The translations under genes and the position numbers were made by a program. This document shows, in pieces, positions 1 through 7,339 of a DNA stretch of 64,000 nt. The DNA lies in the IMG/VR virus record IMGVR_UViG_3300028874_000010, positions 1 through 64,000 of that record; one strand, given 5' to 3'. This DNA is from a virus. The notes beneath the pieces were generated by a model, which was not told where the DNA came from, made no database searches, and worked only from the letters and a program-made list of their open reading frames with translations. The first letter of the stretch is position 1, and each line of letters begins with the position of its first letter.

Positions 1-966
1 CATAATATCCAGTTTACTAGTCATTGATAGATGTTGCTGCATATCAAAAACCCGTTGATCTAAAGTATCAACAATTCGATCATCTGGATAGATCATTGGC
101 GGCGACGAATTCCTGATCCTAGGCAAAACCATTGGTCTATATGCCGCATCCGGGCTTCCGATACTTTTAATTTGATGTACAGTCAATGGTTTCTTTTCTG
201 GCAATTCTGGTTCAAATAATATAGCCGGTGGACTAGTATCAATCGCGATTGCAATTTCTTCTTTGGCATATGAATCCATTAGCCTTTTATATGAGGCTGG
301 CATATCTTCAAGTGTTCGTAGTGAAACATCTTCAACTACGACTTTCCATTTTGGAAATTTTTTAACTAGACGCGGTCGATGATTAGTCAATGAATGAATC
401 ATCTGGGAATTGGAGAATTTTCCCGATATAGTTAATTGTTTGTTTTCATAGTCATACCAAAATTCATCAGACACTACTAAACTATGGCCGTCAAAATGAA
501 CTTTACAAATACCAAAATCAAAATCCGTCTCAACAAATTCTGACGGGTTTGCTTCAATAAACATCAGATTGTAGAGTTCACCATTATATTTCAAATCATA
601 AATCAAAGTGATAAATGATTGGAGCAATGAATGTTGTCCATTAGGCTCTTGGTGAATATACGTTGGATCAACTTTAGTATATTTTACAGAAGCTCCAGCT
701 TTAATAGCTTTGAAATCTTGTTTGAGGATAATATAATCTCGATTCTCCGGAGGTTTATCACCTGCTACAACTTCAACTCCATATAACGCAGCAATCTTAT
801 TAATATCTGCACCTTCATCATCACGGATATAAATGTCGATATCTTTAACTAAGTTATCACAAATGATATCACGGAGAGCACCACCAGCAATAATAGCAGA
901 TGGATATAAAGTTTGCAATTCAGACAGAAACTTCTTCCATGGTGTTGGAATGATTGAATGATCCAT
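1..966 (-). CDS. Nucleotidyltransferase-like protein, 3' end outside window
   Basis: The frame is open from the ATG at 966 to the window edge (322 codons), so the C-terminus is missing. Near the N-terminus (residues about 23-48) it reads AGGALRD, then DIDIYI, the glycine-rich turn and paired aspartates of the DNA polymerase beta-type nucleotidyltransferase fold. This is the head shared by poly(A) polymerases, CCA enzymes and many small phage nucleotidyltransferases. The rest is not recognised and ends in a proline-rich stretch. The substrate is unknown. A complete CCA enzyme lies at 59427-60527, so this is a second, divergent member and not the tRNA enzyme. Confidence 0.6.
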   Translation of the reverse strand, partial: MDHSIIPTPWKKFLSELQTLYPSAIIAGGALRDIICDNLVKDIDIYIRDDEGADINKIAALYGVEVVAGDKPPENRDYIILKQDFKAIKAGASVKYTKVDPTYIHQEPNGQHSLLQSFITLIYDLKYNGELYNLMFIEANPSEFVETDFDFGICKVHFDGHSLVVSDEFWYDYENKQLTISGKFSNSQMIHSLTNHRPRLVKKFPKWKVVVEDVSLRTLEDMPASYKRLMDSYAKEEIAIAIDTSPPAILFEPELPEKKPLTVHQIKSIGSPDAAYRPMVLPRIRNSSPPMIYPDDRIVDTLDQRVFDMQQHLSMTSKLDIM

Positions 967-999
967 ATTTTCTTTTTTGTATTGGTATTACTAGAAATA

Positions 1000-1386
1000 T
1001 TATTCTGATACTTCTTTTTTATAAATCAGGCTTGTTGAAGTGTACACTTCATTTTCTTTTGGAGGTCTAGTGATTTGTCCACTCCGGTTATATCGAATAA
1101 TACCATCATATACATATTTAGTGCTAACACCATCCGCTGGATTTTTAATCATGATAAAAGCATGAATAGGTTTATCATCAAACACTCCTAGTAATTGTTC
1201 CGACTTGCTTTCGATCTTTAGCGCAACAATTTGATTGAGAATTTTTTGTTGGTCTGGAACCCTAATAGGAATCATGATTGGAAAACACAGTAATACTAAA
1301 ATGATTGCAGTGAGAATCGCATAAACGAGCCCAGCATTAATGAAAATCAGTGCCAGTAAAGCACCAATAAATAAATCGAAAGCCAT
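1000..1386 (-). CDS. Small membrane protein, unknown
   Basis: The 128-residue protein starts with two adjacent hydrophobic segments (about residues 4-40), followed by a soluble, mildly charged tail. This suggests an inner-membrane anchor with the tail on one side. No family is recognised. It lies 33 bases upstream of the nucleotidyltransferase gene in the same direction and diverges from the small plus-strand gene at 1415. Confidence 0.6.
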   Translation of the reverse strand: MAFDLFIGALLALIFINAGLVYAILTAIILVLLCFPIMIPIRVPDQQKILNQIVALKIESKSEQLLGVFDDKPIHAFIMIKNPADGVSTKYVYDGIIRYNRSGQITRPPKENEVYTSTSLIYKKEVSE

Positions 1387-1414
1387 GTGATGTTCTTATA
1401 AAAGGAAATTTAAA

Positions 1415-1597
1415 ATGGAAGAAGTTAAAGAAATAAAGCCAACTGAATGGGAAAATATGTCATTTGATCAATTGATGGCCCAGAAAACAATCATGTTGGA
1501 TAGATATGAATTTTTAATTCGGCGAGGCTATGAACAACAATCTAAATTTTTGATAGAGGGAATCACTAAATTAGACTCCCTCCTATTTGGTACTTAA
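1415..1597 (+). CDS. Hypothetical 60-residue protein
   Basis: One of very few plus-strand genes in the window. It has a convincing ribosome binding site (AAGGAAA, about 6 bases before ATG) and a helical, charged composition. It is divergent from the membrane protein on one side. On the other it converges with the ClpP-like gene, its stop touching that gene's stop. Function unknown. Confidence 0.55.
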   Translation: MEEVKEIKPTEWENMSFDQLMAQKTIMLDRYEFLIRRGYEQQSKFLIEGITKLDSLLFGT

Positions 1598-2328
1598 TTA
1601 GTAGCTTCAACAATCGTAGGCTGATCTTCCGGAGTTCCTTCGGAAGTAACAACTTTACCTTTGGTCTTTTTTTTGGTAACTGGTTTTACCTTTGGTTCTG
1701 GTAATTCTGGAATTACCACTTCCGCATCTTCGAGATCCTCATCAAGGTCTTCTTCATCGACCCACGGATCACGAATCTCATCGCAAATACCGTACTTCAA
1801 ACAATCTTCTGGTGTTAACCAAGTATCTGAGGGCCGAAGTAAAATAGTACGAATCTGTTTTTCAGTCATCTTAGTATGACGCAAGAAATGCTGAATGAAT
1901 TGCTTTTCCAAAGTATCATGGAATTTACGAGCCGCAATTAGTTCATGATGTTTTCCTGCTAACACTGATGAAAATTGATGTGTCATCACAGCAGTTCTAG
2001 GAGTCATAATTCGTAAGCCTTTTGTCCCGGCCACGAAAATAGAAACTGCCATTGAAGCAATACATCCCATAGCTACAGTCGAAATATTGACTCGACTTGC
2101 TTCCATAACATCAATGATCGCCCATCCATCTGTCACTGAACCACCGCCAGAATTAATAAACATGGTTAGAGTATCATCTGGGTCACAAATCAAATTAGCC
2201 TTTAAAAGATAATCACAACACCGTAATGCAGATTCTTCACATATTTCTTCAAAGAGCATGTACGCACCAAGGTTAGTCAGTGATACATTGTCAAGTAGAA
2301 TAAGTTCTTGTGGACTTGGTTGAGTCAT
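1594..2328 (-). CDS. ClpP-like ATP-dependent serine protease subunit
   Basis: ClpP/crotonase-fold peptidase of 244 residues. All three catalytic positions are visible: Ser92 in GCIASMA, His117 in VMTHQ, and an Asp near 168 in a RPSDTWLTPEDC context matching the ClpP DRD segment. The FINSGGGSV strand that lines the active site is also present. ClpP normally forms a tetradecamer fed by ClpX or ClpA. No ClpX is seen here, but a Clp-type AAA+ protein fused to another peptidase is encoded at 38812-40692. The C-terminal 50 residues are an acidic, then lysine/threonine-rich extension not found in host ClpP. In other phages ClpP-like proteins may act as prohead protease or as host-protease partners. 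Confidence 0.85.
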   Translation of the reverse strand: MTQPSPQELILLDNVSLTNLGAYMLFEEICEESALRCCDYLLKANLICDPDDTLTMFINSGGGSVTDGWAIIDVMEASRVNISTVAMGCIASMAVSIFVAGTKGLRIMTPRTAVMTHQFSSVLAGKHHELIAARKFHDTLEKQFIQHFLRHTKMTEKQIRTILLRPSDTWLTPEDCLKYGICDEIRDPWVDEEDLDEDLEDAEVVIPELPEPKVKPVTKKKTKGKVVTSEGTPEDQPTIVEATN

Positions 2329-2459
2329 CTATGCTTCCTTTATTATTATTTTTATATTCTTTACTACCAAATAAAACATACATACCAAATGCATATCTTA
2401 TTAGTATTTACATTTTAAAATAAACTCAAAGAATTTGATACAAATATTTCCGTTGACTC

Positions 2460-2465
2460 ATTATA
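2460..2465 (-). promoter_or_regulatory. Putative sigma70-like -10 box before the clpP-like gene
   Basis: The minus strand reads TTGTATAATGAG here, a perfect -10 hexamer about 130 bases before the ClpP-like start, inside the otherwise gene-free stretch 2329-2492. No strong -35 is visible, so the call rests on the hexamer and its position. Confidence 0.35.
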
Positions 2466-2492
2466 CAACAAACCGCATTTCCAAACTCTAGA

Positions 2493-3050
2493 TTATTTTT
2501 CTAAATAATCTTTAAGATATACTCTTTCAAATCTGTATCCGGGTTCTACCGCAACCATGAACAATGTTTTTGTATATTCGCCAGTCTGAAATTTCAATCT
2601 TATTTCACCTAGAGGTCCATCTTCCTGAGATAATGAAAATGGATTGCCTGCCATATCAGCATTCAATCTATCGGTTTGCTTCTTAAGAATCTTATGAGCC
2701 TCATCCATTAATTGCTTCTTGCAATCATTCTTAATGCTCTTTGAATAAGCACCACCAATCTTAATAGATGGATACACCGAACTCTTATTCCCAAATCTTC
2801 CAACATTCGTTTCTTTATCAGTAAATTCGACGTTATCAAAATATTTTGAATCAGAAAGATCATCAAAATCAGAAATATCTGCTGGAGAAAATGTATTGAC
2901 TATCTTAACCCAAGATTTTTCTAACTCGGATCGAATTTTCTTTGCAACGTCAACATGCTCATTTTGCTCGTAATCAAAGAAACGGAGAGTATGCTTAGCT
3001 CTTGCTGCTTCCGTTAAAACATAAGACTTAAAGGTTGGTTTCATATTCAT
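2493..3050 (-). CDS. Hypothetical protein with putative capsid-targeting N-terminus
   Basis: The 185-residue protein has no recognised domain. Its N-terminus (MKPTFKSYVLTEAAR, counting from the second Met) resembles the short capsid-targeting sequence of T4 internal head proteins (MKTYQEFIAE type), which the prohead protease cuts after an L/I-x-E motif. Here LTE is followed by Ala-Ala. Two other proteins in the window (47951-48892 and 48892-49329) start in a similar way. Packaging into the head is an inference. Either Met1 or Met3 could be the start, as no strong ribosome binding site is seen. Confidence 0.55.
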   Translation of the reverse strand: MNMKPTFKSYVLTEAARAKHTLRFFDYEQNEHVDVAKKIRSELEKSWVKIVNTFSPADISDFDDLSDSKYFDNVEFTDKETNVGRFGNKSSVYPSIKIGGAYSKSIKNDCKKQLMDEAHKILKKQTDRLNADMAGNPFSLSQEDGPLGEIRLKFQTGEYTKTLFMVAVEPGYRFERVYLKDYLEK

Positions 3051-3125
3051 GTGCTATTTTTATTATATTTATCGCACAAACCACAAACCCGCGCGTTGGT
3101 TAAGCAGCTATTTTGTAAATATTTT

Positions 3126-3154
3126 CATGTTTTTATAAATAGAAGAAAAACATG
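3126..3154 (+). promoter_or_regulatory. T4-type late promoter inside a hairpin before the GIY-YIG gene
   Basis: The arms CATGTTTTT (3126-3134) and AAAAACATG (3146-3154) pair perfectly. The perfect late box TATAAATA lies at 3134-3141, between the arms. The purine-rich likely ribosome binding site AGAAGAAAAA lies in the loop and downstream arm, 8 bases before the ATG at 3162. A late transcript would start after the box and lack the upstream arm, while a read-through transcript would fold. This is the logic known for T4 I-TevI. Confidence 0.6.
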
Positions 3155-3161
3155 ATTACAT

Positions 3162-3863
3162 ATGAAAGCTCTTCCATACGTTTACAAATTAGTACATAAA
3201 GAAACAGGCGAATTCTACATAGGTTTTAGATGTGCAAACAAAGTACCAGCAAATGAGGATTTGGGAATTAAATATTTTACTTCTTCAAAATTGGTTAAGA
3301 AAACATTTGAAAATTTTGAATGTTTTGTTTTAGGAGAATTTGAAGATAAAGATGCCGCATATACTTTTGAACAAAATCTTATCAAGGAGTGTTTTTCTAA
3401 TCCATTAATCCTAAACAAACATTGGCAAGATACTAAAACATATTCTATGCTAGGATTTAAGAGGCCAGATCTTGGAAAATTAAATTCTGAAATAAAAAGA
3501 AAACCAAAAGAATATAGAAATTATGATTGTGCTCAATGTGCTACGCCTTTGTCAAAATTAGAATTTATTCATCATAAGCCAAAGGAGCATTATTATTGCA
3601 ATGCTAAATGCCGAAATGAATTTAATAGAGGCCCATCAAAAAAAGGAATTAAGCTTCCGCATTTGTGGGGTAGGGCAGCTTGGAATAAAGGTTTGACTAA
3701 TCCAACTGCAGCAGAAAACGCAAGGAGAGGCGCAGAAAAACAACGCGAATTGGTAACCGGAAGAAAGAGACATTATATTTCAGAGACCGAATGGACCTGG
3801 AAATGTCAAGACAAAGATGGATGGTACATACGCCAAAACGGGGAACAAGTCCCCGTTTTGTGA
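3162..3863 (+). CDS. GIY-YIG homing endonuclease
   Basis: The N-terminal GIY-YIG nuclease domain reads YVYKLVHKETGEFYIGFR (the GIY position is YVY, the YIG motif is intact), followed by the usual Glu in the FEQNLI helix. A CxxC...CxxxC zinc-ribbon-like segment is centred near residue 130. A DNA-binding tail contains WNKGLT, typical of NUMOD3 modules. No interrupted gene flanks it, so it is a free-standing homing endonuclease. Its 3' end overlaps the terminator of the permuted tmRNA gene, which is transcribed towards it, suggesting insertion beside a conserved RNA gene. Expression is probably late and hairpin-controlled. Confidence 0.85.
   Translation: MKALPYVYKLVHKETGEFYIGFRCANKVPANEDLGIKYFTSSKLVKKTFENFECFVLGEFEDKDAAYTFEQNLIKECFSNPLILNKHWQDTKTYSMLGFKRPDLGKLNSEIKRKPKEYRNYDCAQCATPLSKLEFIHHKPKEHYYCNAKCRNEFNRGPSKKGIKLPHLWGRAAWNKGLTNPTAAENARRGAEKQRELVTGRKRHYISETEWTWKCQDKDGWYIRQNGEQVPVL
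3835..3859. terminator. Bidirectional terminator-like hairpin between homing endonuclease and tmRNA
   Basis: The arms AAAACGGGG and CCCCGTTTT form a 9-bp GC-rich stem with a 7-base loop. The T-runs at each side are short (four bases). It overlaps the last codons of the GIY-YIG gene and lies just past the 3' end of the tmRNA coding piece, so it can serve both convergent transcripts. Confidence 0.6.
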
Positions 3864-4299
3864 TCATTCTGTTTCTTGGCTGATCAGCCTCATGGGGATC
3901 ATGCCGCTAGGCGAGTCTCACCAAAGTAAGCATCATTTGCATTTGCTTTGTTTGCTTCATTTACGTCGATCGCCTGACGTGTTGTCTGCATCAATACTAA
4001 TCACCCAATCAAAACCTTGGCGAGCCCATCAGAAGAACCCAAACTCATATCGGTCGTTAGCTTGGTTTATTGCAATACCCGATCCATCTTAGCAAGACTT
4101 ACGTTATTGCACCAGTGAATATTCTAGAAATACTCACCTTAGGTTCTTCTGGTGGACTCGATGGGACTCGAACCCATGTCTTGAGCACCTTTCTATCAGC
4201 TTCATACAACAATAATAATGTTGACAGATTCTAATCGCGTATCTGTCTTGATTCACAAAGATATCGCGATTTAAGCTCTTTGTGAATCGCACTGCCAAC
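3862..4299 (-). ncRNA. ssrA: Circularly permuted (two-piece) tmRNA precursor
   Basis: The minus-strand transcript carries the acceptor piece first. A T-arm at 4161-4177 (stem ATGGG/CCCAT, loop TTCGAGT) is followed by CGAGTCC, discriminator A and CCA ending at 4150. After a spacer of about 122 bases (4028-4149) comes the coding piece, starting GGGCTCG at 4027. These two heptamers pair fully and place a G3-U70 wobble, the alanine-tRNA identity element, in the acceptor stem. The stem is prolonged by GAAGAACC/GGTTCTTC in the spacer, as expected for a precursor that is cut into two RNAs. The coding piece holds a resume GCA and an open tag ending Leu-Ala-Ala and TGA. tmRNA rescues stalled ribosomes and marks the nascent chain for proteolysis. 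The 5' and 3' ends are approximate. Permuted tmRNA is known from alphaproteobacteria, some betaproteobacteria and cyanobacteria. Confidence 0.88.
3899..3955 (-). CDS. tmRNA proteolysis-tag reading frame
   Basis: Starting from a GCA codon at 3955 the frame reads A-N-K-A-N-A-N-D-A-Y-F-G-E-T-R-L-A-A and stops at TGA (3899-3901). An AN(D)-type start and an LAA end are hallmarks of tmRNA tags. The exact resume codon is uncertain, because GCA occurs at tag positions 1, 4 and 6. The LAA terminus would normally be read by ClpXP-, ClpAP- or FtsH-type proteases. This frame has no independent start codon and is translated only by trans-translation. Confidence 0.8.
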   Translation of the reverse strand, partial: ANKANANDAYFGETRLAA

Positions 4300-4305
4300 A
4301 AATGA

Positions 4306-4311
4306 ATTATA
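4306..4311 (-). promoter_or_regulatory. Putative -10 box of the tmRNA gene
   Basis: The minus strand reads GTGTATAATTC. Start of transcription would be near 4299, so the RNA would open with a strong stem (arms GATTCACAAAG and CTTTGTGAATC, 11 bp, about 4249-4287) ahead of the acceptor piece. No good -35 is seen. Confidence 0.4.
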
Positions 4312-4334
4312 CACAGCCCTGAGGAAATGTATAC

Positions 4335-4406
4335 TTAATCTCCAAAAAATTCCAGTTTGAATTTGGAGCCTTTCTTAGTTTCAGGCAACAAATCTTTAAT
4401 TTTCAT
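4335..4406 (-). CDS. Very small hypothetical protein (23 residues)
   Basis: The frame starts at ATG 4406, 9 bases after the stop of the oxygenase-like gene, with AAAGAAAC as a plausible ribosome binding site, and ends at TAA 4335. The peptide is basic then aromatic (MKIKDLLPETKKG...). It sits between the oxygenase-like gene and the tmRNA promoter. Too short for family assignment; it could be a chance frame. Confidence 0.35.
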   Translation of the reverse strand: MKIKDLLPETKKGSKFKLEFFGD

Positions 4407-4415
4407 AATGTTTCT

Positions 4416-5099
4416 TTATTTATCGTACAAAGGCATTTTTACATCAATTAATTCTAGATCGATGTGTTCAATCTTTAGTTCTGCTATTTTATCATGGTTG
4501 ACTATCCCATCAAAGAATAGTACGCCTCTATAAAAATCGACTGGTGCTGCACCATGGCGTATTTCTATTTCATTTAAGGCGAAAGCAGAATTCCCAACAT
4601 CATACTTATAATTTTGTGTATTTTGGTGGATTAATGGCAACCCATTATTTCCTGGTATTTCGGTTAGCGGTAACTTAAAACCAAGATATTTATTCTGTTT
4701 GTGGATCTCTGGAAACTCATCACCATAATCGACATGTAAAGGAAGAGTTGTACCAGGAATCTGGAGTAAAATAAACATCCTAGTGAATTTATCAAAAACT
4801 TTCAATAATGGTTCAGCAATAGGTTTGATGATTTCTACTATCGGATCATCTTTCCATGTCCAATTAAAATTTGGATCCATCCGTTTAGTGAATGTTCGAT
4901 TTGTTTTTTTATCTACTATTTCACGGAGATGTTTAGTTAGCCAAAAATGCCCAAACTCTTCACCGTTATAGCCCCATCCAACAGGTTTAATTTTGCCAGT
5001 GTTAAGCTGATCTTTCATATGTTGAATAATCAGCTTTTGTTGTTCATTAGTAATGGTGATGTTTGGAATAGAAAATCCAAATTCTTTTGATAATTGCAT
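4416..5099 (-). CDS. Putative 2-oxoglutarate/Fe(II)-dependent oxygenase
   Basis: The 227-residue protein shows a double-stranded beta-helix metal signature: His122-x-Asp124 in LPLHVDYGD, then His182 in IRHGAAP and Arg191 in FYRGVLFF. These match the HxD...H...R pattern of 2OG-Fe(II) dioxygenases of the aspartyl/prolyl hydroxylase type. Substrate unknown; protein side chains or modified bases are both possible in phages. Another protein with the same pattern lies at 36991-37635, and a looser one at 32847-33356. Confidence 0.55.
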   Translation of the reverse strand: MQLSKEFGFSIPNITITNEQQKLIIQHMKDQLNTGKIKPVGWGYNGEEFGHFWLTKHLREIVDKKTNRTFTKRMDPNFNWTWKDDPIVEIIKPIAEPLLKVFDKFTRMFILLQIPGTTLPLHVDYGDEFPEIHKQNKYLGFKLPLTEIPGNNGLPLIHQNTQNYKYDVGNSAFALNEIEIRHGAAPVDFYRGVLFFDGIVNHDKIAELKIEHIDLELIDVKMPLYDK

Positions 5100-5100
5100 A

Positions 5101-5325
5101 TTACATATTCGCTAGTGCCTTGATTGCTTCTTCTAGTTTTGCAAATCGTTTACCACCTTTATAAACAACATTAAGCCCAGTATCAAGGTATGCTTTCATT
5201 GCTTGACCTTTTATTTCTATTTCAGTACCAGATTCAGCGCCGAGAATAGAGACTATCATATTAATGATTTGGCCTTCGGTAAATCCGTATTTTTTAAAAA
5301 CTGCTAGACATTCTTCTCGGGTCAT
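5101..5325 (-). CDS. Hypothetical 74-residue protein
   Basis: Starts at an ATGA overlap with the stop of the 164-residue gene upstream, so the two are translationally coupled. It is a small mixed alpha/beta protein with no recognised motif. Confidence 0.5.
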   Translation of the reverse strand: MTREECLAVFKKYGFTEGQIINMIVSILGAESGTEIEIKGQAMKAYLDTGLNVVYKGGKRFAKLEEAIKALANM

Positions 5326-5816
5326 GCCGAATGTCCAGTATAATCTTTGTAGTATTTCAGGAATTTTCTCCTATCGAAGTGTTCACTACCAGTATCTCTG
5401 TCAATATCCTGGACGTCAGGGAGCGTGTAGGTATTGTCATTAGTATCAACAATAGCCAAACCCTTAGAGAGCCCTATCGCTTTGTTATGGAGTTTTAGGT
5501 TTTTGACCTGAGCTGTTTCATCTGGCGAATCTTCTGGAGCACTCGGATTATCAATAGTGATTGTATCTTTAGGCTGAGGAAGATTATATTTTCGTTTGAT
5601 TATTCCTAGAGCTGTAAAGAGTTTTGACGTTTTATTGTATTCAACTTTAACACTATTGATTTCTTCAATATCTTGGAAATAGACAATTGGATTTTGTCCA
5701 TGGTCTACGTCGATATAAACAGCAGGTTCAACTTTATAGTTAGTATAAGAATCAACTGTAAATTCTTGGCCTTCTGTTGTGGTGATCTTGTCACCTTTAA
5801 TCGGAACAACTAACAT
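5322..5816 (-). CDS. Hypothetical 164-residue protein
   Basis: First gene after a perfect late-promoter box (5849-5856) and a terminator. The N-terminal half is beta-rich (VVPIKGDKITTTEGQEF...), suggestive of a small barrel, with a charged C-terminal part. No family recognised. Confidence 0.5.
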   Translation of the reverse strand: MLVVPIKGDKITTTEGQEFTVDSYTNYKVEPAVYIDVDHGQNPIVYFQDIEEINSVKVEYNKTSKLFTALGIIKRKYNLPQPKDTITIDNPSAPEDSPDETAQVKNLKLHNKAIGLSKGLAIVDTNDNTYTLPDVQDIDRDTGSEHFDRRKFLKYYKDYTGHSA

Positions 5817-5848
5817 GTTTCTGTGTATCCTATGGTATCATTTAACGA

Positions 5849-5856
5849 TATTTATA
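5849..5856 (-). promoter_or_regulatory. Late promoter box TATAAATA
   Basis: A perfect T4-type late box on the minus strand 33 bases before the ATG at 5816 and just downstream of the terminator at 5877-5902. It lies within a short palindrome (CGATAtaaATATCG). Confidence 0.6.
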
Positions 5857-5876
5857 TCGGATAGCAGAAACAAAAA

Positions 5877-5902
5877 AGGCTCCTAAGTTTTCTTAGGAGC
5901 CT
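5877..5902 (-). terminator. Rho-independent terminator
   Basis: The 11-bp perfect stem AGGCTCCTAAG/CTTAGGAGCCT with a 4-base loop is followed on the minus strand by six T. It ends the transcript of the gene at 6136-6726. Confidence 0.8.
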
Positions 5903-6135
5903 TTACAATTAGTGAGGAGGATAATCTTCATTAAAGAAGAGTCATTTAAACGAAAGTTCACATAAACAACTAAACATCTGAACAAAATGATATAAGAGCG
6001 GGACAGTTCAACATGCTTTGGCTAGCATAAACAATGCCTGATTCGTTAAGCGCTCTGACAAAATCATCCAGTTATTTTTAGGAAGTCGAATTAAATGTGC
6101 TTATCTAAAAATCCAACTATCTTCCTCGATAAACT
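5903..6135. other. Intergenic stretch without a convincing gene
   Basis: Part of a 319-base gap. A minus-strand frame after the TAA near 6080 reads LDDFVRALNESG and on for about 33 codons, but it starts with CTG and lacks a ribosome binding site. The arms AGAGCG/CGCTCT enclose a smaller ATGCT/AGCAT hairpin (about 5993-6057), so a small structured RNA is possible. Neither is strong enough to call as a gene. Confidence 0.3.
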
Positions 6136-6726
6136 TTATACTACTATATTCAATGTTTCTAAGTATACAAGATCATCATCGGCAACTTCAATAACCGAAG
6201 TTGAATTTATCACTGATGATTCATCCGCAATACGAAGAAGTTCTTTCTTCAAAAGCTTTTGTTCACCTTTCAAGAGATCTAAAGATCTCTTTGTCAGAAT
6301 AAAATGAACAGAAACTTGATCAGTAAGGCGACCATATGCGTCAGTCGATGTTTTATCTGACGTAACAATTGATGCATGTTTCTTTCGCGCAATTTCGTAT
6401 TCGGCGTCAGTAAATTCAGGCCCAATCGCATTTTCCAATATAGTCAGCTCAGCACGAACTTGGACTTCACGATTCATTAATTGATTTAGCCCAGATTCTT
6501 GATGCAATCCTTGGATAGCTAAACGAATCGCATACCGAATTTTATTTAACTTTTTAATCTCTAGAACAGCATCCAAAATCTTTTGTTGATGAAGATGAAC
6601 ACTCTGTTCAAATCCTTCGTACATAGAAATTGCTACATTTCGTGTATTAAGGTTGCCAGTAACAATACTGACTTGGGTTTCGATTTCGCGTTCCAACCGG
6701 CGAGCTTGACGTAGAGAAAGTTTCAT
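6136..6726 (-). CDS. Hypothetical helical protein
   Basis: The 196-residue protein is dominated by long charged helices (SLRQARRLEREIETQ, LLKGEQKLLKKELLR), suggesting a coiled-coil or helical-bundle protein. It is transcribed alone between a sigma70-like promoter (6780-6785) and a terminator (5877-5902). No family recognised. Confidence 0.6.
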   Translation of the reverse strand: MKLSLRQARRLEREIETQVSIVTGNLNTRNVAISMYEGFEQSVHLHQQKILDAVLEIKKLNKIRYAIRLAIQGLHQESGLNQLMNREVQVRAELTILENAIGPEFTDAEYEIARKKHASIVTSDKTSTDAYGRLTDQVSVHFILTKRSLDLLKGEQKLLKKELLRIADESSVINSTSVIEVADDDLVYLETLNIVV

Positions 6727-6779
6727 TTCAGTGTTTACCTTTTATTATAATTTTGGGCATGTGCATCTTGGAGAGAGGC

Positions 6780-6785
6780 ATTATA
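6780..6785 (-). promoter_or_regulatory. Extended -10 promoter before the 6136-6726 gene
   Basis: The minus strand reads TGATATAAT, a TG-n-TATAAT extended -10, with TTACAC 17 bases upstream as a possible -35. The box overlaps the 3' arm of a perfect 13-bp stem (6783-6795 with 6811-6823), so folding and promoter use may interact. Confidence 0.5.
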
Positions 6786-6825
6786 TCACCAATAGAATAA
6801 ATGTGTAATGCTATTGGTGATATTT

Positions 6826-7308
6826 TTATTTTAATTTTTTAATAAAGTCATCAAAATTAAACTTGCCGCTAAGGGCATATTCTTGACTTTCAAAAACTAA
6901 TTGATTGATTAATGAGCGGGAAATATACCAACAGTCATTGAATTCATCGGTGATAGTAATAGTTTGATCTTTTTCGAGGAGTTTAATATCATCAAGAATT
7001 TCTTCAGTGATAATAAACTTTCCGTCTTCACCACCAAAATCAATAGAAGCAGTTAAAGCTTCTTTATGGACTGTGCTGGTTGACATGGCAAGAATATCAG
7101 CAAACTCATCATCTACACCTTGGTCTTGATTTAATTCTCGAAGGTATTGTTTAAAATTAATCTTTTCGTGGCGTTGCTCTTGAATAGCTTCACTGATTTT
7201 TGGAGGAGCTTTAATGACTTTCTCAATCTTTGGTTTTGTTTCGAATTCTGGAAATTCACTGAATGTGTATTTTTTATTCATAATGGAACGGTGAGTGTTC
7301 CTCAGCAA
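6826..7308 (-). CDS. Hypothetical protein
   Basis: A 160-codon frame counting from a TTG at 7308. An internal ATG at 7281 (MNKKYTFSEFPEF...) is the more likely start, giving 151 residues. The protein is acidic with a lysine-rich N-terminal third. No family recognised. A GGAAC/GTTCC hairpin lies just before the ATG. Confidence 0.5.
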   Translation of the reverse strand: MLRNTHRSIMNKKYTFSEFPEFETKPKIEKVIKAPPKISEAIQEQRHEKINFKQYLRELNQDQGVDDEFADILAMSTSTVHKEALTASIDFGGEDGKFIITEEILDDIKLLEKDQTITITDEFNDCWYISRSLINQLVFESQEYALSGKFNFDDFIKKLK

Positions 7309-7339
7309 GTGTAATCATATTTATTGCTAAGAAATAATA

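Noticed and set aside
3817-4092. 91-residue plus-strand frame
   Set aside because: Covers the tmRNA coding piece in antisense; its composition is not protein-like and the RNA explains the sequence.
5993-6057. tRNA-like folding region
   Set aside because: Outer arms pair, but there is no T-loop consensus or proper acceptor stem.
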